Below are positions 26,294 to 38,880 of a DNA stretch of 64,000 bases, piece after piece (within the stretch, counting starts at the first letter, position 1; every line of letters starts with the position of its first letter). Both the position numbers and the translations under genes were made by a program. A model generated the notes under the pieces. The model searched no databases, had not been told where the DNA came from, and saw only the letters and a list, made by a program, of their open reading frames with translations. Source of the stretch: Parascedosporium putredinis (Eukaryota > Ascomycota > Sordariomycetes > Microascales > Microascaceae); contig CASHTG010000017.1 in assembly GCA_949357655.1 (NCBI GenBank), forward strand, positions 248,001-312,000, in the 5' to 3' direction.

Positions 26294-27912
26294 GGCGGAA
26301 GGGGGCTGCGGCGGGATGGCCACTTCGTCTGCCAAAGACCAAAGATTAGGGCCGAATTATCGTTGCAGACCTAGGGCGCATGCTCATGCCAATTGCTGTC
26401 GATCTATGAATAGGGCGTCGATAAAAAGGGGGCCCTAAACATTTTTTATTCGAGCTTAGGGAGGTTGCCTCCTCATCGACCAAGACACGCGACGTGACGA
26501 ACTTGAAATCGGGAATTTTTTAATGGATGACTAAGCACATAGCTCGGAGCGGCGAGAGGGCCGCGTATCTTGCTGCTTGCTTCACTTGACCAGCAAGTGC
26601 TTGGAGGCCTTCTCTCCCCACAAGCCCTAGCAAAGACAAGTGCAAAGCCGGCGAGCATTCGTTGGCGAGACGAAATTTTCAGGAATAATATTCATTCCTT
26701 ATCTAAAAATTTCACTGAAGTTTAAAATACGAATCGATTAACCCCCTGCCTATCGGGCGCCGTGGTTGCTTGGGAGTGGGAATTGGTGTCATCACTGAAC
26801 TCAGCTGCAAAGACATCGTGCCCCCACCAACCGCCGATGGAGGAACTGCGAGAAGCCATCAGATTTCTGTGGGGTTGAGCTTCACACGCATGAGTGGTGG
26901 AATTTACCAGTAGAATTCAGTCAAGGCCGGTTGATAGATTTACATCTATTCGGCCGTATGTTTGGCCAGCGCCCAACTCACGATACCACTCCACCCGTTG
27001 TGTTGCCAAAATCCATCAATAGCTATTGACTCCTTTTGAAACTCCCTGGGCGAACTCGCTGTTGGCAGCGAGCTGAAGACATTGGCAGCATCTCTCCAAT
27101 CACTTGTAGGCCCAGATGATAGAGACTCATAGGTAGCCGCCTCAGCGAAATCCGACCTGACTGGGGTGCAGCATGCATGCTTGGGTCAATCAACGTCAAG
27201 GCTGTCCCCGTGCCCGCATCAGATGGAACAAGTAGAGGTCAACTGAATCCACTAAAATCCCGTGAGGTCCACCCCTACTGAAGCTTCGGCTATTCCGTCA
27301 CCAGGCTCCTGTTTTCCAGCTTCTGCCCGGCCTCTTCGGACGACATGTCTTAAAAACTTCCTCACGGCCTTTCTTTTTTTTTTTTTCTGGCTGTTTATTT
27401 GCTATCAATCATAAGAGCACCAGGTTTTTTCTGGGCTCTTTTTATTTTGCCCTTTCCCCCTACTACATTGCTCTGAAAGAAACTTGAGCTCGGTCTTATC
27501 CCCTGGCACGGCCTGACTTGTGTTCGGCGTCGACATTAGCATTTGCGCAGGTACATCCAGAGATGTACTAGTTGCCTGAACCGTTGCGCGGATTAGGAAG
27601 CAGGCACGCATTTCAAAAGGCGCTGGCTAGTGATCCTCATCGGTAGCTCCCCTGACCGAGCTCGCGGGGTGCCCACCAGTTTCAAGATCTTGCCGCCCTT
27701 CATGCCACCACTTCGGCCCTGAACTAAGAACCAGTTCCAACCCCGAACCTCGCCGACGGCATCACGCACATCGAGATCTCGGATTTTTCCCACTCTTCTT
27801 CGCCTTTTACCAACACCCATAAGGCTTCAATCCAACCACGTCCCCCCGACCCAAGCTATCCTCCGCTACGTGTAGAGAGGTGCTGCTTGATAGCAGCCTT
27901 GAGCACTGAAGC
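26294..27912. promoter_or_regulatory. Divergent intergenic region between YL1 and the VPS9 gene
   Basis: 1.6 kb separates two divergently transcribed genes, so it should hold both promoters. It includes an AT-richer stretch around 26690-26740 and a T run at about 27371-27386. No conserved open frame, RNA gene or repeat was recognised. Confidence 0.55.
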
Positions 27913-30331
27913 ATGTCTTCCAAAACAACTCCAGCAAGCCGACCGGCGCCCCTCCGCTCCATCGCGTCGAGCAAGGACTCTTCGAATGACGGTGCATCAT
28001 CCGTTGGCCCCCAAAGAGGGCAAATACTTTCCAAAATGGCACCACCGCCCTCGATCAGGCGCGGTCGACTTCTGTTGTCAACCCCGCCGGTGGTCCGCTT
28101 GCCTCCCCTGATGCCTTGGAGACGACGGACAATGACGAGCCAGGGAGGACGTCGATAGATATGGGCGAGCTACCCATTGAGCTCGTGAGCCTCACAGATA
28201 GGTACGTAATCTATGTTCCTCCGATCACGCTCCCGCGATACTAACGTAGAGTGCTCTCTCCTAGTTTTATCGAGTCGCTCTCCGCCAAAGTGCACCCAAC
28301 CCCCAAGCATCGACAACCTTTCCCGGCTATTCCAAGATTTCTATGCCGTCGCTTCGACCCATATCAACACCCACATATCCACACTAGCGATGAAGCAATC
28401 GAGAGAGGCCTCCCCAGCACCTTCTCGACAGTCAACCACTCAGAGACTTCGTGCCAAGGCAGCTTCCATAGGAAGCAAGGATAGACCGAGAGATCTTCAG
28501 CAACAGATGCTCACCCCCGAGGAATTAGCCGAGCGGAAGCGTGCGCGAAGGGCGCTCGAGGTGAAGCGAGGTAGACTCGAGGAGGCCGTGGAACGAAGGC
28601 TTTGCGAAGGCATCTATACCCGAATTTACCGACACCGGAGCACCCAGGACGAGGCCCAGGACGATAAACTACGCTCCAAAACAGCGGCCCTTGCCCTTGT
28701 GGGCATCAACTTGACCGACTTGGGAATCGAGCTCGGCGACTCGTCGGATGACGGCGAGGGCGGCGACGAGGATTCGAAAACGGAACAGATGAAGGAAGCC
28801 CTAGAACCGGCCAGGCAGGAACTAAGCCTCATGAATGAGGCAAAGTACCCGCTAGGGAAACTTAACCACCTCAAGGCGGTCCACAAAGCCATTGTAGACG
28901 TTTTGTCGCAGTACCAGCCCTCCGCGTCGGCCGACGAGATCATGCCCATGATCATCTACACCCTCATCACACTCCCGCCCGAGAAGCTCAACGTCATCAG
29001 CGACGCTCACTTCATCCAGAATTTCCGGTGGGAACAAAAACTGAATGGCGAGGCCGCTTACTGTCTGACGACCCTCGAGGCAGCTATCGCCTTCCTGGAA
29101 ACGGTTGATTTGTCTACTCTGCGAGCCGACGAGCTCCCTTCAGGCCCCGCGAAGCTGGTCAGCCAGCCCGGCACGCCCAGGGTCGAGACTTTTCCCCGCG
29201 TACGCCCCCGGCTTGTCGGCCGTGAGCGGGAGCAAGGCCGAAGCCACCCTCGCCGACGCGACAGGTGCGCCTGGCACAAAACCCCCGCCGTCGCCCGGCG
29301 GGCTCCGGGCCGCCGTGCAGAAGAACAGGAGGCTCAGCGACCTCGTCAACACCCCCGCCCTAGCCATCAACGCCGCCAGCGACTCCATCTTCACCACCGC
29401 GGACCAGGGCCTCAAGACCATCTCCAGCTCCCTCGGCGACAGCTACAACTTCTTGCTCGGGAAGCTGCGCGAGCGGCAGCACATTCCCGAGGCCGCCGGC
29501 CAGGACCTCGTTGTTGTGCCCAAGACGCTCGATGACGCGCGAAAGCTCGTCAGCACCCCGCCCCGGGCGAGGACGACGGCTCCGTCAGCGGCGCCAGCTC
29601 CATCCACGGCCCGGAAGAGAGCCGTTCCCCCGAGAGAGGACAAGGTGCTCAACCTCATTGGCGGCAAGAAGCTGGCCCGGGATCACAGCGCCGACAGCGT
29701 CCGCAGTCTGCGTAGCGCGAGCAGCGCTAAAAGCCGTCGTCGTCGGTCGCCGCCGCTGCTCAGGTTGAGGGGATCCCCGAGACCGAGGAGGAGGCAAAGG
29801 CGGCGCCGGCGTCGACCCAGCCGCTGCCCAGTCCCTCGGTGAACCCGGCGTTGGTGGAGTCCATGCGGAACTTGGGTAGTTCGCTGAACCCCATCGGGCG
29901 GCTTTCGAGCATCGGCATGATTCGAGGCTTTGGTCGGCCCGCTCCTACCCCTCCTCCCAAGGAGACCGCAGCGCCTCCCAAGGTCCCGGCGAACGGCGGT
30001 GACCTCGCCACTGTAAGTTATCCCAACATCCGTTGCTTTGCTCTTTTCTTCTACTTCCCCGGGCCCTCGTCGTTGAATATATGTGGCCCTCTCTTCAAGC
30101 GTGACAACCTTGCTAATTCTTATCGGTTTTTCTCCCTCGACCCAGGCTTTCCCGGATCTTGCCGCGGCCCTGCCACCCAAAGAAACGCCCAAGATTGCTC
30201 CTCCGAACAAGCGCTTCATGGAGCTCCAGAGTCCCGGCGACCTCAAGCTCGGCGAAGTGCTCGACCTGCTGAGGGACTATAGGAGATTGGCAAACGCACT
30301 CAAGGATCTCGATGCCTTTGAATCCAAATAA
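27913..30331 (+). CDS. VPS9-domain guanine nucleotide exchange factor (Rab5-type)
   Basis: VPS9-domain proteins activate Rab5/Vps21-type GTPases on endosomes. Exons 27913-28201, 28265-30012 and 30146-30331 give about 740 aa. The VPS9 domain lies at roughly residues 215-380, with the diagnostic ADEIMPMIIYTLITLPPEKL, SDAHFIQNFRW and GEAAYCLTTLEAAIAFLE. A Ser/Pro-rich linker follows (AYAPGLSAVSGSKAEATLAD). The C-terminus carries VNPALVESMRNLGSSLNPIG, PPNKRFMELQSPGDLKLGEV and LLRDYRRLANALKDL. That end is more like the fungal Muk1/Vps9 class without a CUE domain than yeast Vps9, but I do not assign a symbol. Six one-base shifts occur: missing C at 28008-28012, extra C at 28300-28304, an extra base at 29190-29197, missing C at 29561-29564, extra base near 29632-29641, missing base near 29729-29750. 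They sum to a length divisible by three, which supports one intact gene behind sequence errors. Confidence 0.9.
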
Positions 30332-31329
30332 CCAAACTCTCTGAAACTCGGTGCCTCCCCCGACGGATGTCGGCTGTTTCCCGGTTTCCTTTTTTTTTTC
30401 TCCTACTCGTTGTTGCCTCACCCCCTCCCGCCGACATGGTGGGAATTCTTTTCTGTATAAGTAGCGTGGGAGCTAGGCATTCCTTATCTTTGGTAATCCT
30501 CTCTTTCTCCTTTTTTTTTCTGGCTTTTCCAGGCGGCTAGGCTGTTCAGGATCAAGGGCCCAGCATGCCGTGTCAGAAATCTGGACATGGCCGGGTAGAC
30601 GGCGTTTTCCTCAGAATCTCTATATATCTATATATACTTCGTAATTCTACCTCTTGATTACCTCCCCAGAGGTTCTTGACACCCTTCCTTTCCGTCACCT
30701 CCCTGTGTTCTGTTTTTCTTTCAATTCACCGTTGAGCAACAGGGCAAGAAAAGACCTGGGGAGAGCCAAAGATAACTTTCAATTTAACACCTAACTATGC
30801 AATTTATCTATTTCCTAGGCGAGACAGTCCCCGTACTCTCCTCGGTTTGTATTCCTTTTTCTCCCGATCCAGCCTGAGAAGAAAGTAGTAGAGAGAAGAA
30901 GAAAAAAAAAGAGGGTTAACCCAGGATACAAAGGACAAAAGGGAGAGAGTTCCCCTCGTCCATAGTCCCTCCCAAGAATATCTTTCGATGAGTACGCCGA
31001 CGAAACAAAGCACCTATGGGCTGGCTAGTTGTTCCAAAACCCATTTTCCTTGACCCAAAGCAGAGGACCACTTTCCTCGGCCCCCTTGAGGAAAGGGAAT
31101 CAAAAAAATACGAGATAGATTAAATGGAGAGAGTTGTGGAAAAGAAAGGCGGACGGAGGGTATACGTGCGACCTTTTGATCGAGAAGAAGAAGAAGAAGA
31201 AGAAGAGTAATAAGAGTCGAAGGAGGAAGAAGTAAAGGTAGTCGCGAAGCGCGGCTATGTAGGCATCAAGCTTTTACCAGTCCGTAATAAGACAACAAAT
31301 CGCGAGAGAGGGTCTTTTTGGCAAGCTAC
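30332..31329. terminator. Convergent 3' region between VPS9-domain and alpha-actinin genes
   Basis: 1 kb between converging stop codons. It holds T-rich tracts (30382-30400, 30510-30520), AT-rich TATATATCTATATATAC near 30620-30640 and a (GAA)n run at 31182-31206. These fit 3' UTR and polyadenylation signals for both genes; there is no gene. Confidence 0.5.
31182..31206. repeat. (GAA)n microsatellite
   Basis: Seven to eight uninterrupted GAA units downstream of the alpha-actinin stop codon. Confidence 0.9.
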
Positions 31330-34300
31330 CTAGTGAAGACCGTTCAGGTTGCCGTTCGGACGCTTTCCCGCTGTTGGGGAGGATGCGTCCGAGCCGTCCG
31401 AGAGGAGTTTCTCCATAAAGGAGACGTAGTCAAATTGCGGCATACCCCGATCGGTCGCAAGGTCGGGGCCTTGGTGCTTGGGGAAGAACTCGGCGAGCTT
31501 GTCAATGACTTCGTCCGGCACAAGACTGTGCCGCAGGTCCATTTCCGTGACGTAGGGCTTCCCGTCGGCGACCTCGCGGAAGGACTGGAAGACCTGCTCG
31601 GCCGTGTTCTGATCCTCGGTCACGTCCACCATGAAGCGGATGAACTGCTCAAAGGTCACGTAGTCGCGGCCCTTGGAGGTGTCCAGGAAGTAGTCGTGCA
31701 TCTCGTCCTCGGAGAATACGAGGCCGAGCGACGCCAGCGCGGCGCTAAACTCGAGCTCGTGCAGCGAGTTGGTGTCGTTGCGGTCAAAGTGACGGAACAC
31801 GCTCTCAAACTCCTCGAGCTGGATGGGCGTCAGGTTGGTCATGTTCCGCGCTACGATTTGGTTCTCGAGGAAGACAAGCTTCTTCTGCACAGACGACTGC
31901 ACGAGCGATAGCTCGTAGCAGAGTTCATCGTAGGTATACGTTGTGAAGTCGTTCTCCTCAATGTTCGCCTCCTGGCACTTCTCGTCCACCGCAGCAATGG
32001 TGCTGAGGTAACTGTCGAGAGGCGGGAGGTTTTCGCTGAGCTTCCTAACGTGGTGCAGCTGATCTTCCACATCACCCTCCAGGCCAGAGATGGCTAGTTG
32101 CATGGTGTTGAGCGCCATGGCGAAGTCATTGGCCTTGTCTGCAAACGACTTCCGTAGAGCATTCTTGATACTAGGGTGGTCTATTAGCGGGCGGCGCCAA
32201 CGAAAAAAATGAAAAATAGGAAATACTTACTCTCGAATCGTCTCGTTGATGAGCTGCGCCCTAGCCATCTCCGTCTTTGACAGGTTAATCCACTCCTGCT
32301 CCATGACTTCGAGGCGCAGCTCCGCGGGAGGCTCGTACGGCCGAAGCCTGTAGGTTCCTAGTTTGGTCTTGATGTTGCCCAGCAGCGTTGCTAGCTCGCT
32401 CTTCTCCGCTACCCACTCCCTCTTCCTGCCCCTCTTGTAGGCGGCAAAGTCCGCCGCCTGCGCCTTCGCGTCGGTATAAGTGCCCTCAAACTTGGCCTGT
32501 TGCCACTGCGCGACCTGGCCGCGGATGGCGAGTAGGAGCTCGGCCATCCTCCTCTCGAAGGCGCTCTGCATCTCCCAGGCGCCCTGCATATTGAGGACAA
32601 ACTTCTCGACACGCCTTCCGGCGTTCTCCACCTTTCCATCTGCGAGAAAGCATGGAACCAGTAGGCGATGTAAGTCATCAGACTTCGCTCGTCGGGCTTA
32701 GCAACGTCGCAGACATCTTCCACATCGAGGAGCTTAGGGATGCCGATTTCCTTGTGCGCGAGGTCAAAGGCAAGCTGCATGTTTCCCCTGTGGTCCGACT
32801 TGTCGAGGGCATCATAGTCGATAAGATCAGGGCGGTGGATGTCGAGGAGAGCGCAGAATGCCAGTCCGTCATTCCAGCTCGCACTGAAGTCGCGCACCTC
32901 TACCTCGTCATAGCAGGCAGTCTTCCTCTGGCACCAGAGAAGCAGACCCTCCTTTGCCGTCATACCCTCCTCGTTAATATCGCTAATGGTGAACCGGGAG
33001 ATGAGAATCCAGATGAGACCAAGGATAATCTTTTGGTTTCCGTCGACGACATCTTCGGCACCGATGTTGGTCATCTGGATGCCCCTAGACTTGACAAAGT
33101 TGAGGGCCAAATTGGCATTCTCGAACCTTTGTACACGGAGCTTGGGCTTCGCCGCATAGCGTCCGAGGCTCTCATTCGAGAGACACTCGAGCAAGTGTAT
33201 AAGTAGGACCTAGCAGTGGGAGGACAAAGAAGAATCAGCGGGCCGCTAGTTAAGACAAGTCATGATGCCAAATGCCATTCAGCCCCCAAAAGGGGAGGGT
33301 CTTGGGCGATCCATGTCAAACTTACACCATCGCTAAGATCTGTGACGAGGTCGTTTATTCCTAGTTCCCTCGCTTCAAGCTTGGTATTGACCCTATGAAA
33401 TAGAGAAGAGTAAAGTTAGAAAAGATCAATTTTGAGTTCGATGCTCCAGATTTTAGCTAGACTTGGGAAGGGTGGGAAAATGGTGCATGCACGTATGGTC
33501 GGTGAGGGGACCCAGGCAAGGGGAAAGGGGGAGGTGTGTAGGTTTTGGAGTTATCAGGCACCTACCATTTCGTAAACGTCTTTTGCTGGACTTTAATCCA
33601 CCTCTGTTGCTCCTCAAAAGCCATTCTGGTCAGCCCCTGCTCGTGAGCGGGCTCGACGGCAGCCAAAGGATCGACGTGGCCGGCAGCGGAGCTGAGGAAC
33701 CTCCGTCGCTTAGATGGAGTGGCTTCCTTGTCCTTGGCGGCAGCTTGCTTGTCTCGGTGGCTCCCGGAGCGCTGGACTCTGGCGGCGTTGAGCTCCTGCT
33801 TCGTTCTTCGACTCCTATTGATAGGGGTAGTTGGGGAGGCGAAAGTGGGTGCGGAATAGAGCTCGGGCGATCCTTTTGCGACGAAGTCGGGGTGGAAGTC
33901 GGCGAGGAAGAATAATCGTACGTCGGGGCGGGCGAGGCAGCTCTTGTGGAATTGTCAGAAGCGGCGATGGATGCCTCGGAGGGAGCAAAGCTAATGATGG
34001 ATGAGGTTCGCAGAGCCCGGACGGCAGCAGGGTCGTGAACGGCGTTTGGTAGAGCGGGGTGAATTGGGGAGATGGGGACAAATTGGTGATGATAATGTTG
34101 GTCATTTACCAGATGCGGGTGGGAGTGGGCGGTAGGGTCGTAATAGTGGTGGTCGATGTCATTGTCGACGACGACTGGTTCTCGATGTAAACATAGGTCG
34201 GGGAATTTCTCCTTCTCGGCAGCGTTGCCAGGGAGGTCGAGGGGTTGCACCGGCCCGGCAGGATGCCCTGTTGAGGGCTCCATGTGAAAGGATGCAGCCG

Positions 34301-34358
34301 TGTCTAGCGGGGCATTTAGCGCTAGGTGCACCTCCGAGAAGTGCTGGTGGGAATCCAT
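31330..34358 (-). CDS. Alpha-actinin with long N-terminal extension
   Basis: Actin cross-linker of the cytokinetic ring and septum in fungi (family knowledge). Exons 34358-33566, 33392-33326, 33209-32231 and 32170-31330 give about 893 aa. The tandem calponin-homology domains start near residue 250: QKTFTKWVNTKLEARELGIN, LVTDLSDGVLLIHLLECLS, NIGAEDVVDGNQKIILGLIW, then KEGLLLWCQRKTACY and LLDVEDVCDVAKPDERSLMT. A spectrin-like helical region (about 490-730) and C-terminal EF-hands follow (FESVFRHFDRNDTNSLHELE, then FDYVSFMEKLL). A classical protein would begin near the Met at 33624, but the frame stays open and protein-like upstream (KRRRFLSSAAGHVDPLAAVE) to the Met at 34358, adding about 245 His/Ser/Pro-rich disordered residues. 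Two missing bases interrupt it, at 32633-32635 (A run on the coding strand) and 33763-33767. Confidence 0.93.
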
Positions 34359-37048
34359 TTGGTTCTAATGTGATGTGGCCCGGGGGTTCAGTATGGCTAA
34401 TGAGCAAGCACAGGCCCTGTTTTCCAAAGTGCCCAACGACGATGCGTGCCAGTGCCGTTGCCAAGTGCGAGACTGGCCCACCAGTCAGCGCAGGCGATTT
34501 GTCTCGCTTGTGGGTGGTTGCAGCTGGCGTCTTCAATCTATTTGAAGTGGGCCGGCAATTACCCCGTGCAGCCAGTCAAAGGGACCCAAGTCAACGGTGC
34601 CGTCCTTATCGATAAACAGTCGGAAATGATTTCCCCAAGGGCCGCTGGCTTGCAGTGGAATGCGCGTCGTATTAGTGCGAGGGGAGTCCGCAGGCTTGGA
34701 CGATGATGGGACGAAGGGCGCGAAAGAGGCTCAGATTGATGTTGACCTCACCTAGCCGATATACCCTCGAGGTAAGTAGGGGATTCGAAGTATTTCAACG
34801 ATTTTTCTTCGTCAGTGACTAAAGAAGAGCTCAGGGGAGCGGGAAAGGGTGTCAAAAACACGGAATATAATGTGGCAGATCCAAGGGTTTATACCAACTT
34901 TTGCGAGTGGCCTTTCCCCCCTCCCTCTCTTGCCTGATCCGCATCGTCTCAACTCTTGAACAATGACAGCCCCCTCCTCAAAGCCAAAGGACCAAAGTAT
35001 TCGTGGATCTGGATCTCGTGAGGGTATGCCTCCGCCTGGATGTCCACGTCGCCCCCCTTCTGCCCTTTTGTGTGTGGTTTCCAAAGGGGCTGCAACTGGC
35101 GCCGTTCCGGAAAGGTGGTGGCGATCCAAATCCTGAAACGCTTTTTCCTAGCCACCCCACCTATCGCGAGGCTCAGTGGAGCTTCCTCCATTATGCAACC
35201 CATTTAACCTCTTTACCCCGTGGATCTTGGGGGATACGGAGTGGTTCGGTCAATTGCTTAGACTAGTTCAGGGAGAATTTTGGCTGCAAGTTTGGGTGAC
35301 AGGCCTTGTTACAAATTGCGAAAAAGGGCCCAGAGACAAGTCGGCCTGCAGGAGCGATAGCGGGAATGGGGCAAGCAAACGACATCAATCGCCCAAGGGC
35401 GTCAATCGAGGGTTCTCGTCCGCTCACGAGAGAGGAAACGGCGGGCTTGGAATTTCAAGTCGCAAGCAAGGCGGGGAAGATGGTCCAATCCATGAACAAT
35501 GCCCGACCCAGGCGGTTCCTATCTTATGCGAGACATCTACTTTTAGCAAGGATTGGCTAGACCCTTAGCATCCCCCGACGAGACCAGGACAACATGGAAG
35601 GGCGAGGTAATAATAGCAAGCCTTTAAGAGGCTTGAAGTGAGCAGGTTGGAAGGATGTCTGAAACCCAAGAAACCCGCGGGGAAGGAAGGCCCAATTGGC
35701 ATTGAACGCACAGATACGGCCTTGGTGGACATCGCCTCGATCCCGACTCTGACGGGGCTTTCGAAGCCGCGCGCCGCGCTCCTCTCTTGGGTGGATGCTC
35801 TTCCCTTTCCCCTTCCCCCGCGACAGCAGCTGTGGGTTTTTGTGAAGCCTGGGAAATGGACCCATGGTACGATTCTCGGATCTGACCCCCTTCCAAAAAG
35901 ATGGGGATCGTCGCTGGCCTCTGCGGAAGATGAGCTCTCCTGGCTGGTCATGGTCATTTCTCTCGGACGGACCTGCAGCTCCATGTACTATCATCCACCC
36001 AAGGGGTGCGGCATCTCCAACTTCAGACGAATTTAGCCATCCTCGACAAGTGTAAATCACTGTTTCGCAGACAAACCGCTTCCTCGAGGGAAGAAGGTGG
36101 CCGGAGACTGCCACGGACTCGGGGGCTTCCTGGAAATCTATTGCGCCACTGTGGAGCCTTCCCGGGCAAGGCGATGCTTCATGCGCGCGGGACAGGATCG
36201 CGAATTGTATTTGTGAGACTTTGGTTTGGGCAAGGTCTTGAACGAGTCTATACGTTGGAAAAAGTTTCGAAGGTGCAAGGGAATGAACAGTATTAGGAAA
36301 GTTCTTTAGAATGCCCAGCCTGTCAACAAAGCCTTTGACAGTCACTAGCATAACCCAAAAAAATCCGCCCCTGAGTCGGACGATAAGCCTCCAACAATGC
36401 GTACTTGTCTTGCGTACATCGGCAAGCAGAGGAAGTAGACAACAAGCAAGACTCGGCGTTTCAAACCCAACTTTCGGCCTTTTTTCAGGACTGACTTGGT
36501 TGGGCTGGGTACCGCTGACTGTCGCCAATTGAAGAGCACAGGAGGTGAGGTGCCAGGCTAAACGCAGCTTCGGTATTGTTAGCCCCGGACTGCGGCGATT
36601 AGGCGGGGAGAAAAATACACGAGAGATGAAGAATTGAGTTTTTGAAGACCGCCGCTACGGGTTTTCACATACCTTCAAGTTGTTAGTGAGCCACTTGTGC
36701 TTGTACTGATGTACTGAAGGCAAAGCTGCGCTCGGTGGGGCTTCGGTGAGGAACAATCGAGGGGCAGCGGACTTAATCGGCAGCCAATCCCGAGCCAGCT
36801 TTTTCGCGCAACACGCAATTTTTTGTCTTTTAAAAGTCACGACGACCTTGATATCGACAGCCTTCCCCTTGGCTCTTGTGATCTCCATCAATCAGCCTTG
36901 TCCCCATCACAATTGGAGAGTAGATCCCCGGCAACGTGGCCCTTTTTTGTGAGCGGGGGCCCGATCAGCGATATTCCCCGTTTCCCAGTCTACCCTCTTC
37001 CGTTGCGCTCTCTCTCCCCAACAGTTTTTTTTTCAAAAGAACAACGTC
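34359..37048. promoter_or_regulatory. Divergent intergenic region between alpha-actinin and DLD genes
   Basis: 2.7 kb that should contain both promoters. From about 36960 to 37048 it becomes C/T-rich with a T run, like a fungal leader directly before the dehydrogenase start. A 323-codon open frame on the - strand (35557-36528; first ATG near 36353) shows no recognisable motif and is not called as a gene. Confidence 0.5.
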
Positions 37049-38880
37049 ATGGCTTCTCGATCGAGGTTCTTGCCGCTAGTCCAATCGGCGCGGCGGTCAA
37101 CCGCACACCACGTCCCCGCGCAGCCCAGGCCGCTGCCGCTCCTCGGCTCGCCATGAAATCTCTTCCTGTCTCAGGATGGCCCGCTCGGGTGCGCGGCGGC
37201 ACCTGAGCTCCACGCCTGTCCGATCTGCCGGTGGTGTCGTGAGGCTCACCTCGGAAGCCTATCCCAACATTGTCCGGGACGAGCGCTTCGCCCAAGTGAC
37301 GGCCGAAGACGTAGCTTTCTTCAAGGACGTTCTCGGGAGCGACTCCGCCCTCATCGACGGCGTCACGTCGGAGGCGGCCGATATCGCCGACGATATCGCG
37401 CCCTTTAACGAGGACTGGATGCGCAAGTATCGCGGACAGGGTCGCCTCGTGCTGAAGCCCCAGACGACCGAGCAGGTCAGCCGCATCCTCGCGTACTGCA
37501 ACGACAAGAAGCTAGCGGTCGTGCCGCAGGGGGCAACACGGGCCTCGTCGGTGGTTCCGTCCCCGTCTTCGACGAGATCGTGCTGAACCTGAGCCGCATG
37601 AACAACGTCATCTCCTTTGACGAGGTGAGCGGCGTCCTCGTCATCGACGCCGGCGTCATCCTCGAGGTCGCGGACCAGTACCTCGCCGAGCGAGGCCACA
37701 TCTTCCCTCTGGATCTGGGCGCCAAGGGTTCCTGCCAGGTCGGTGGTAACCTTGCTACCAACGCCGGTGGTCTTCGCCTCTTGCGCTACGGCAACCTGCA
37801 CGGCACGGTCCTTGGCATCGAGGCCGTACTTCCGGATGGCACTGTCGTGGACGAGCTATCGACCCTTCGCAAGAACAACACGGGCTACGATCTCAAGCAG
37901 CTCTTCATCGGGGCCGAAGGTACCATTGGAGTCATCACCAAGGTCGCTATCCAGTGCCCTCAACGGCCCAAGGCCGTCAACGTTGCCTTTTTCGGGTTGG
38001 AATCTTTCAAGCACGCTCGCCTCGCGTTCCGGGAGGCCAAGTCCCAGCTCTCCGAGATCCTGTCGGCCTTTGAGCTCATGGACGCAACGAGCCAGAATAT
38101 CGTACAACACGTCACGGGCTATACCAGACCCCTCGACGGCGACTACCCGTTCTACTGCCTCGTCGAGACGAGCGGCTCCAACGGCGAACACGACTACGCC
38201 AAGCTCGAGGCCTTCCTCGAAGACGTCATGAGCAAGGAGATTGTGCTGGACGGCGTCGTGGCCCAGGACGAGACCCAGGCGCAGACCCTTTGGAAGTGGC
38301 GCGAAGGTGTCCCCGAGGCGCTGGGCCACGTCGGCGGCGTGTACAAGTACGACGTTTCCATCCCGCTCGAGGAAATGTACCAGCTCGTGGAAGACACCAA
38401 GGCGAGGATCCAAGAGGCCGGTCTTCTCAACGAGGATCTTGCCGATACCGCCTCGGCCGCTGAGCACCCCGTCTCCGCTGTGGTGGGCTACGGCCACATG
38501 GGAGATTCCAACCTTCACCTCAACGTTTCTACGAGGGTCTACGACAAGCGCGTTGAGAAAATCCTCGAACCCTTTGTGTACGAGTGGATCCAGAAGCGCA
38601 AGGGCAGCATCAGCGCCGAGCATGGCCTCGGCGTTGCGAAGAAGGCCTTTATCGGCTATAGCCGCAGCGATACCATGGTGAAGTTGATGAAGCAAATCAA
38701 GGACCTCTATGACCCGGTATGCTTACCCTGCCACCCTTTTCTCTCTTTTCTTTTTTTTTTGTGTCTTTCTTACCCCACGTTTTCGTGTTCAGAACGTCAT
38801 CCTGCATCTTGGAGACTGGAGACCTGTGCTAACTAGCGGTTATGCAGAACGGCATCATGAACCCGTACAAATACATATAG
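37049..38880 (+). CDS. DLD2: FAD-linked D-lactate / D-2-hydroxyglutarate dehydrogenase (DLD2/D2HGDH type)
   Basis: Oxidises a D-2-hydroxy acid (D-lactate or D-2-hydroxyglutarate) with FAD, probably in mitochondria. Exons 37049-38716 and 38848-38880 give about 566 aa. The FAD-binding PCMH domain shows LVLKPQTTEQVSRILAYCND, GSCQVGGNLATNAGGLRLLR, GTVLGIEAVLPDGTVVDEL and NNTGYDLKQLFIGAEGTIGV. The C-terminal oxidase domain has VVGYGHMGDSNLHLNV and GSISAEHGLGVAKKAFIGYS, and ends in NGIMNPYKYI. The closing exon is only 11 codons. A G is missing in 37529-37533, exactly where the family has PQGGNTGLVGGS. The first ~40 codons (MASRSRFLPLVQSARRST, basic, presequence-like) are in a different frame from the body that reads on through 37176, so one further shift is likely there and the exact start is uncertain. 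Substrate choice cannot be read from sequence. Confidence 0.93.
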
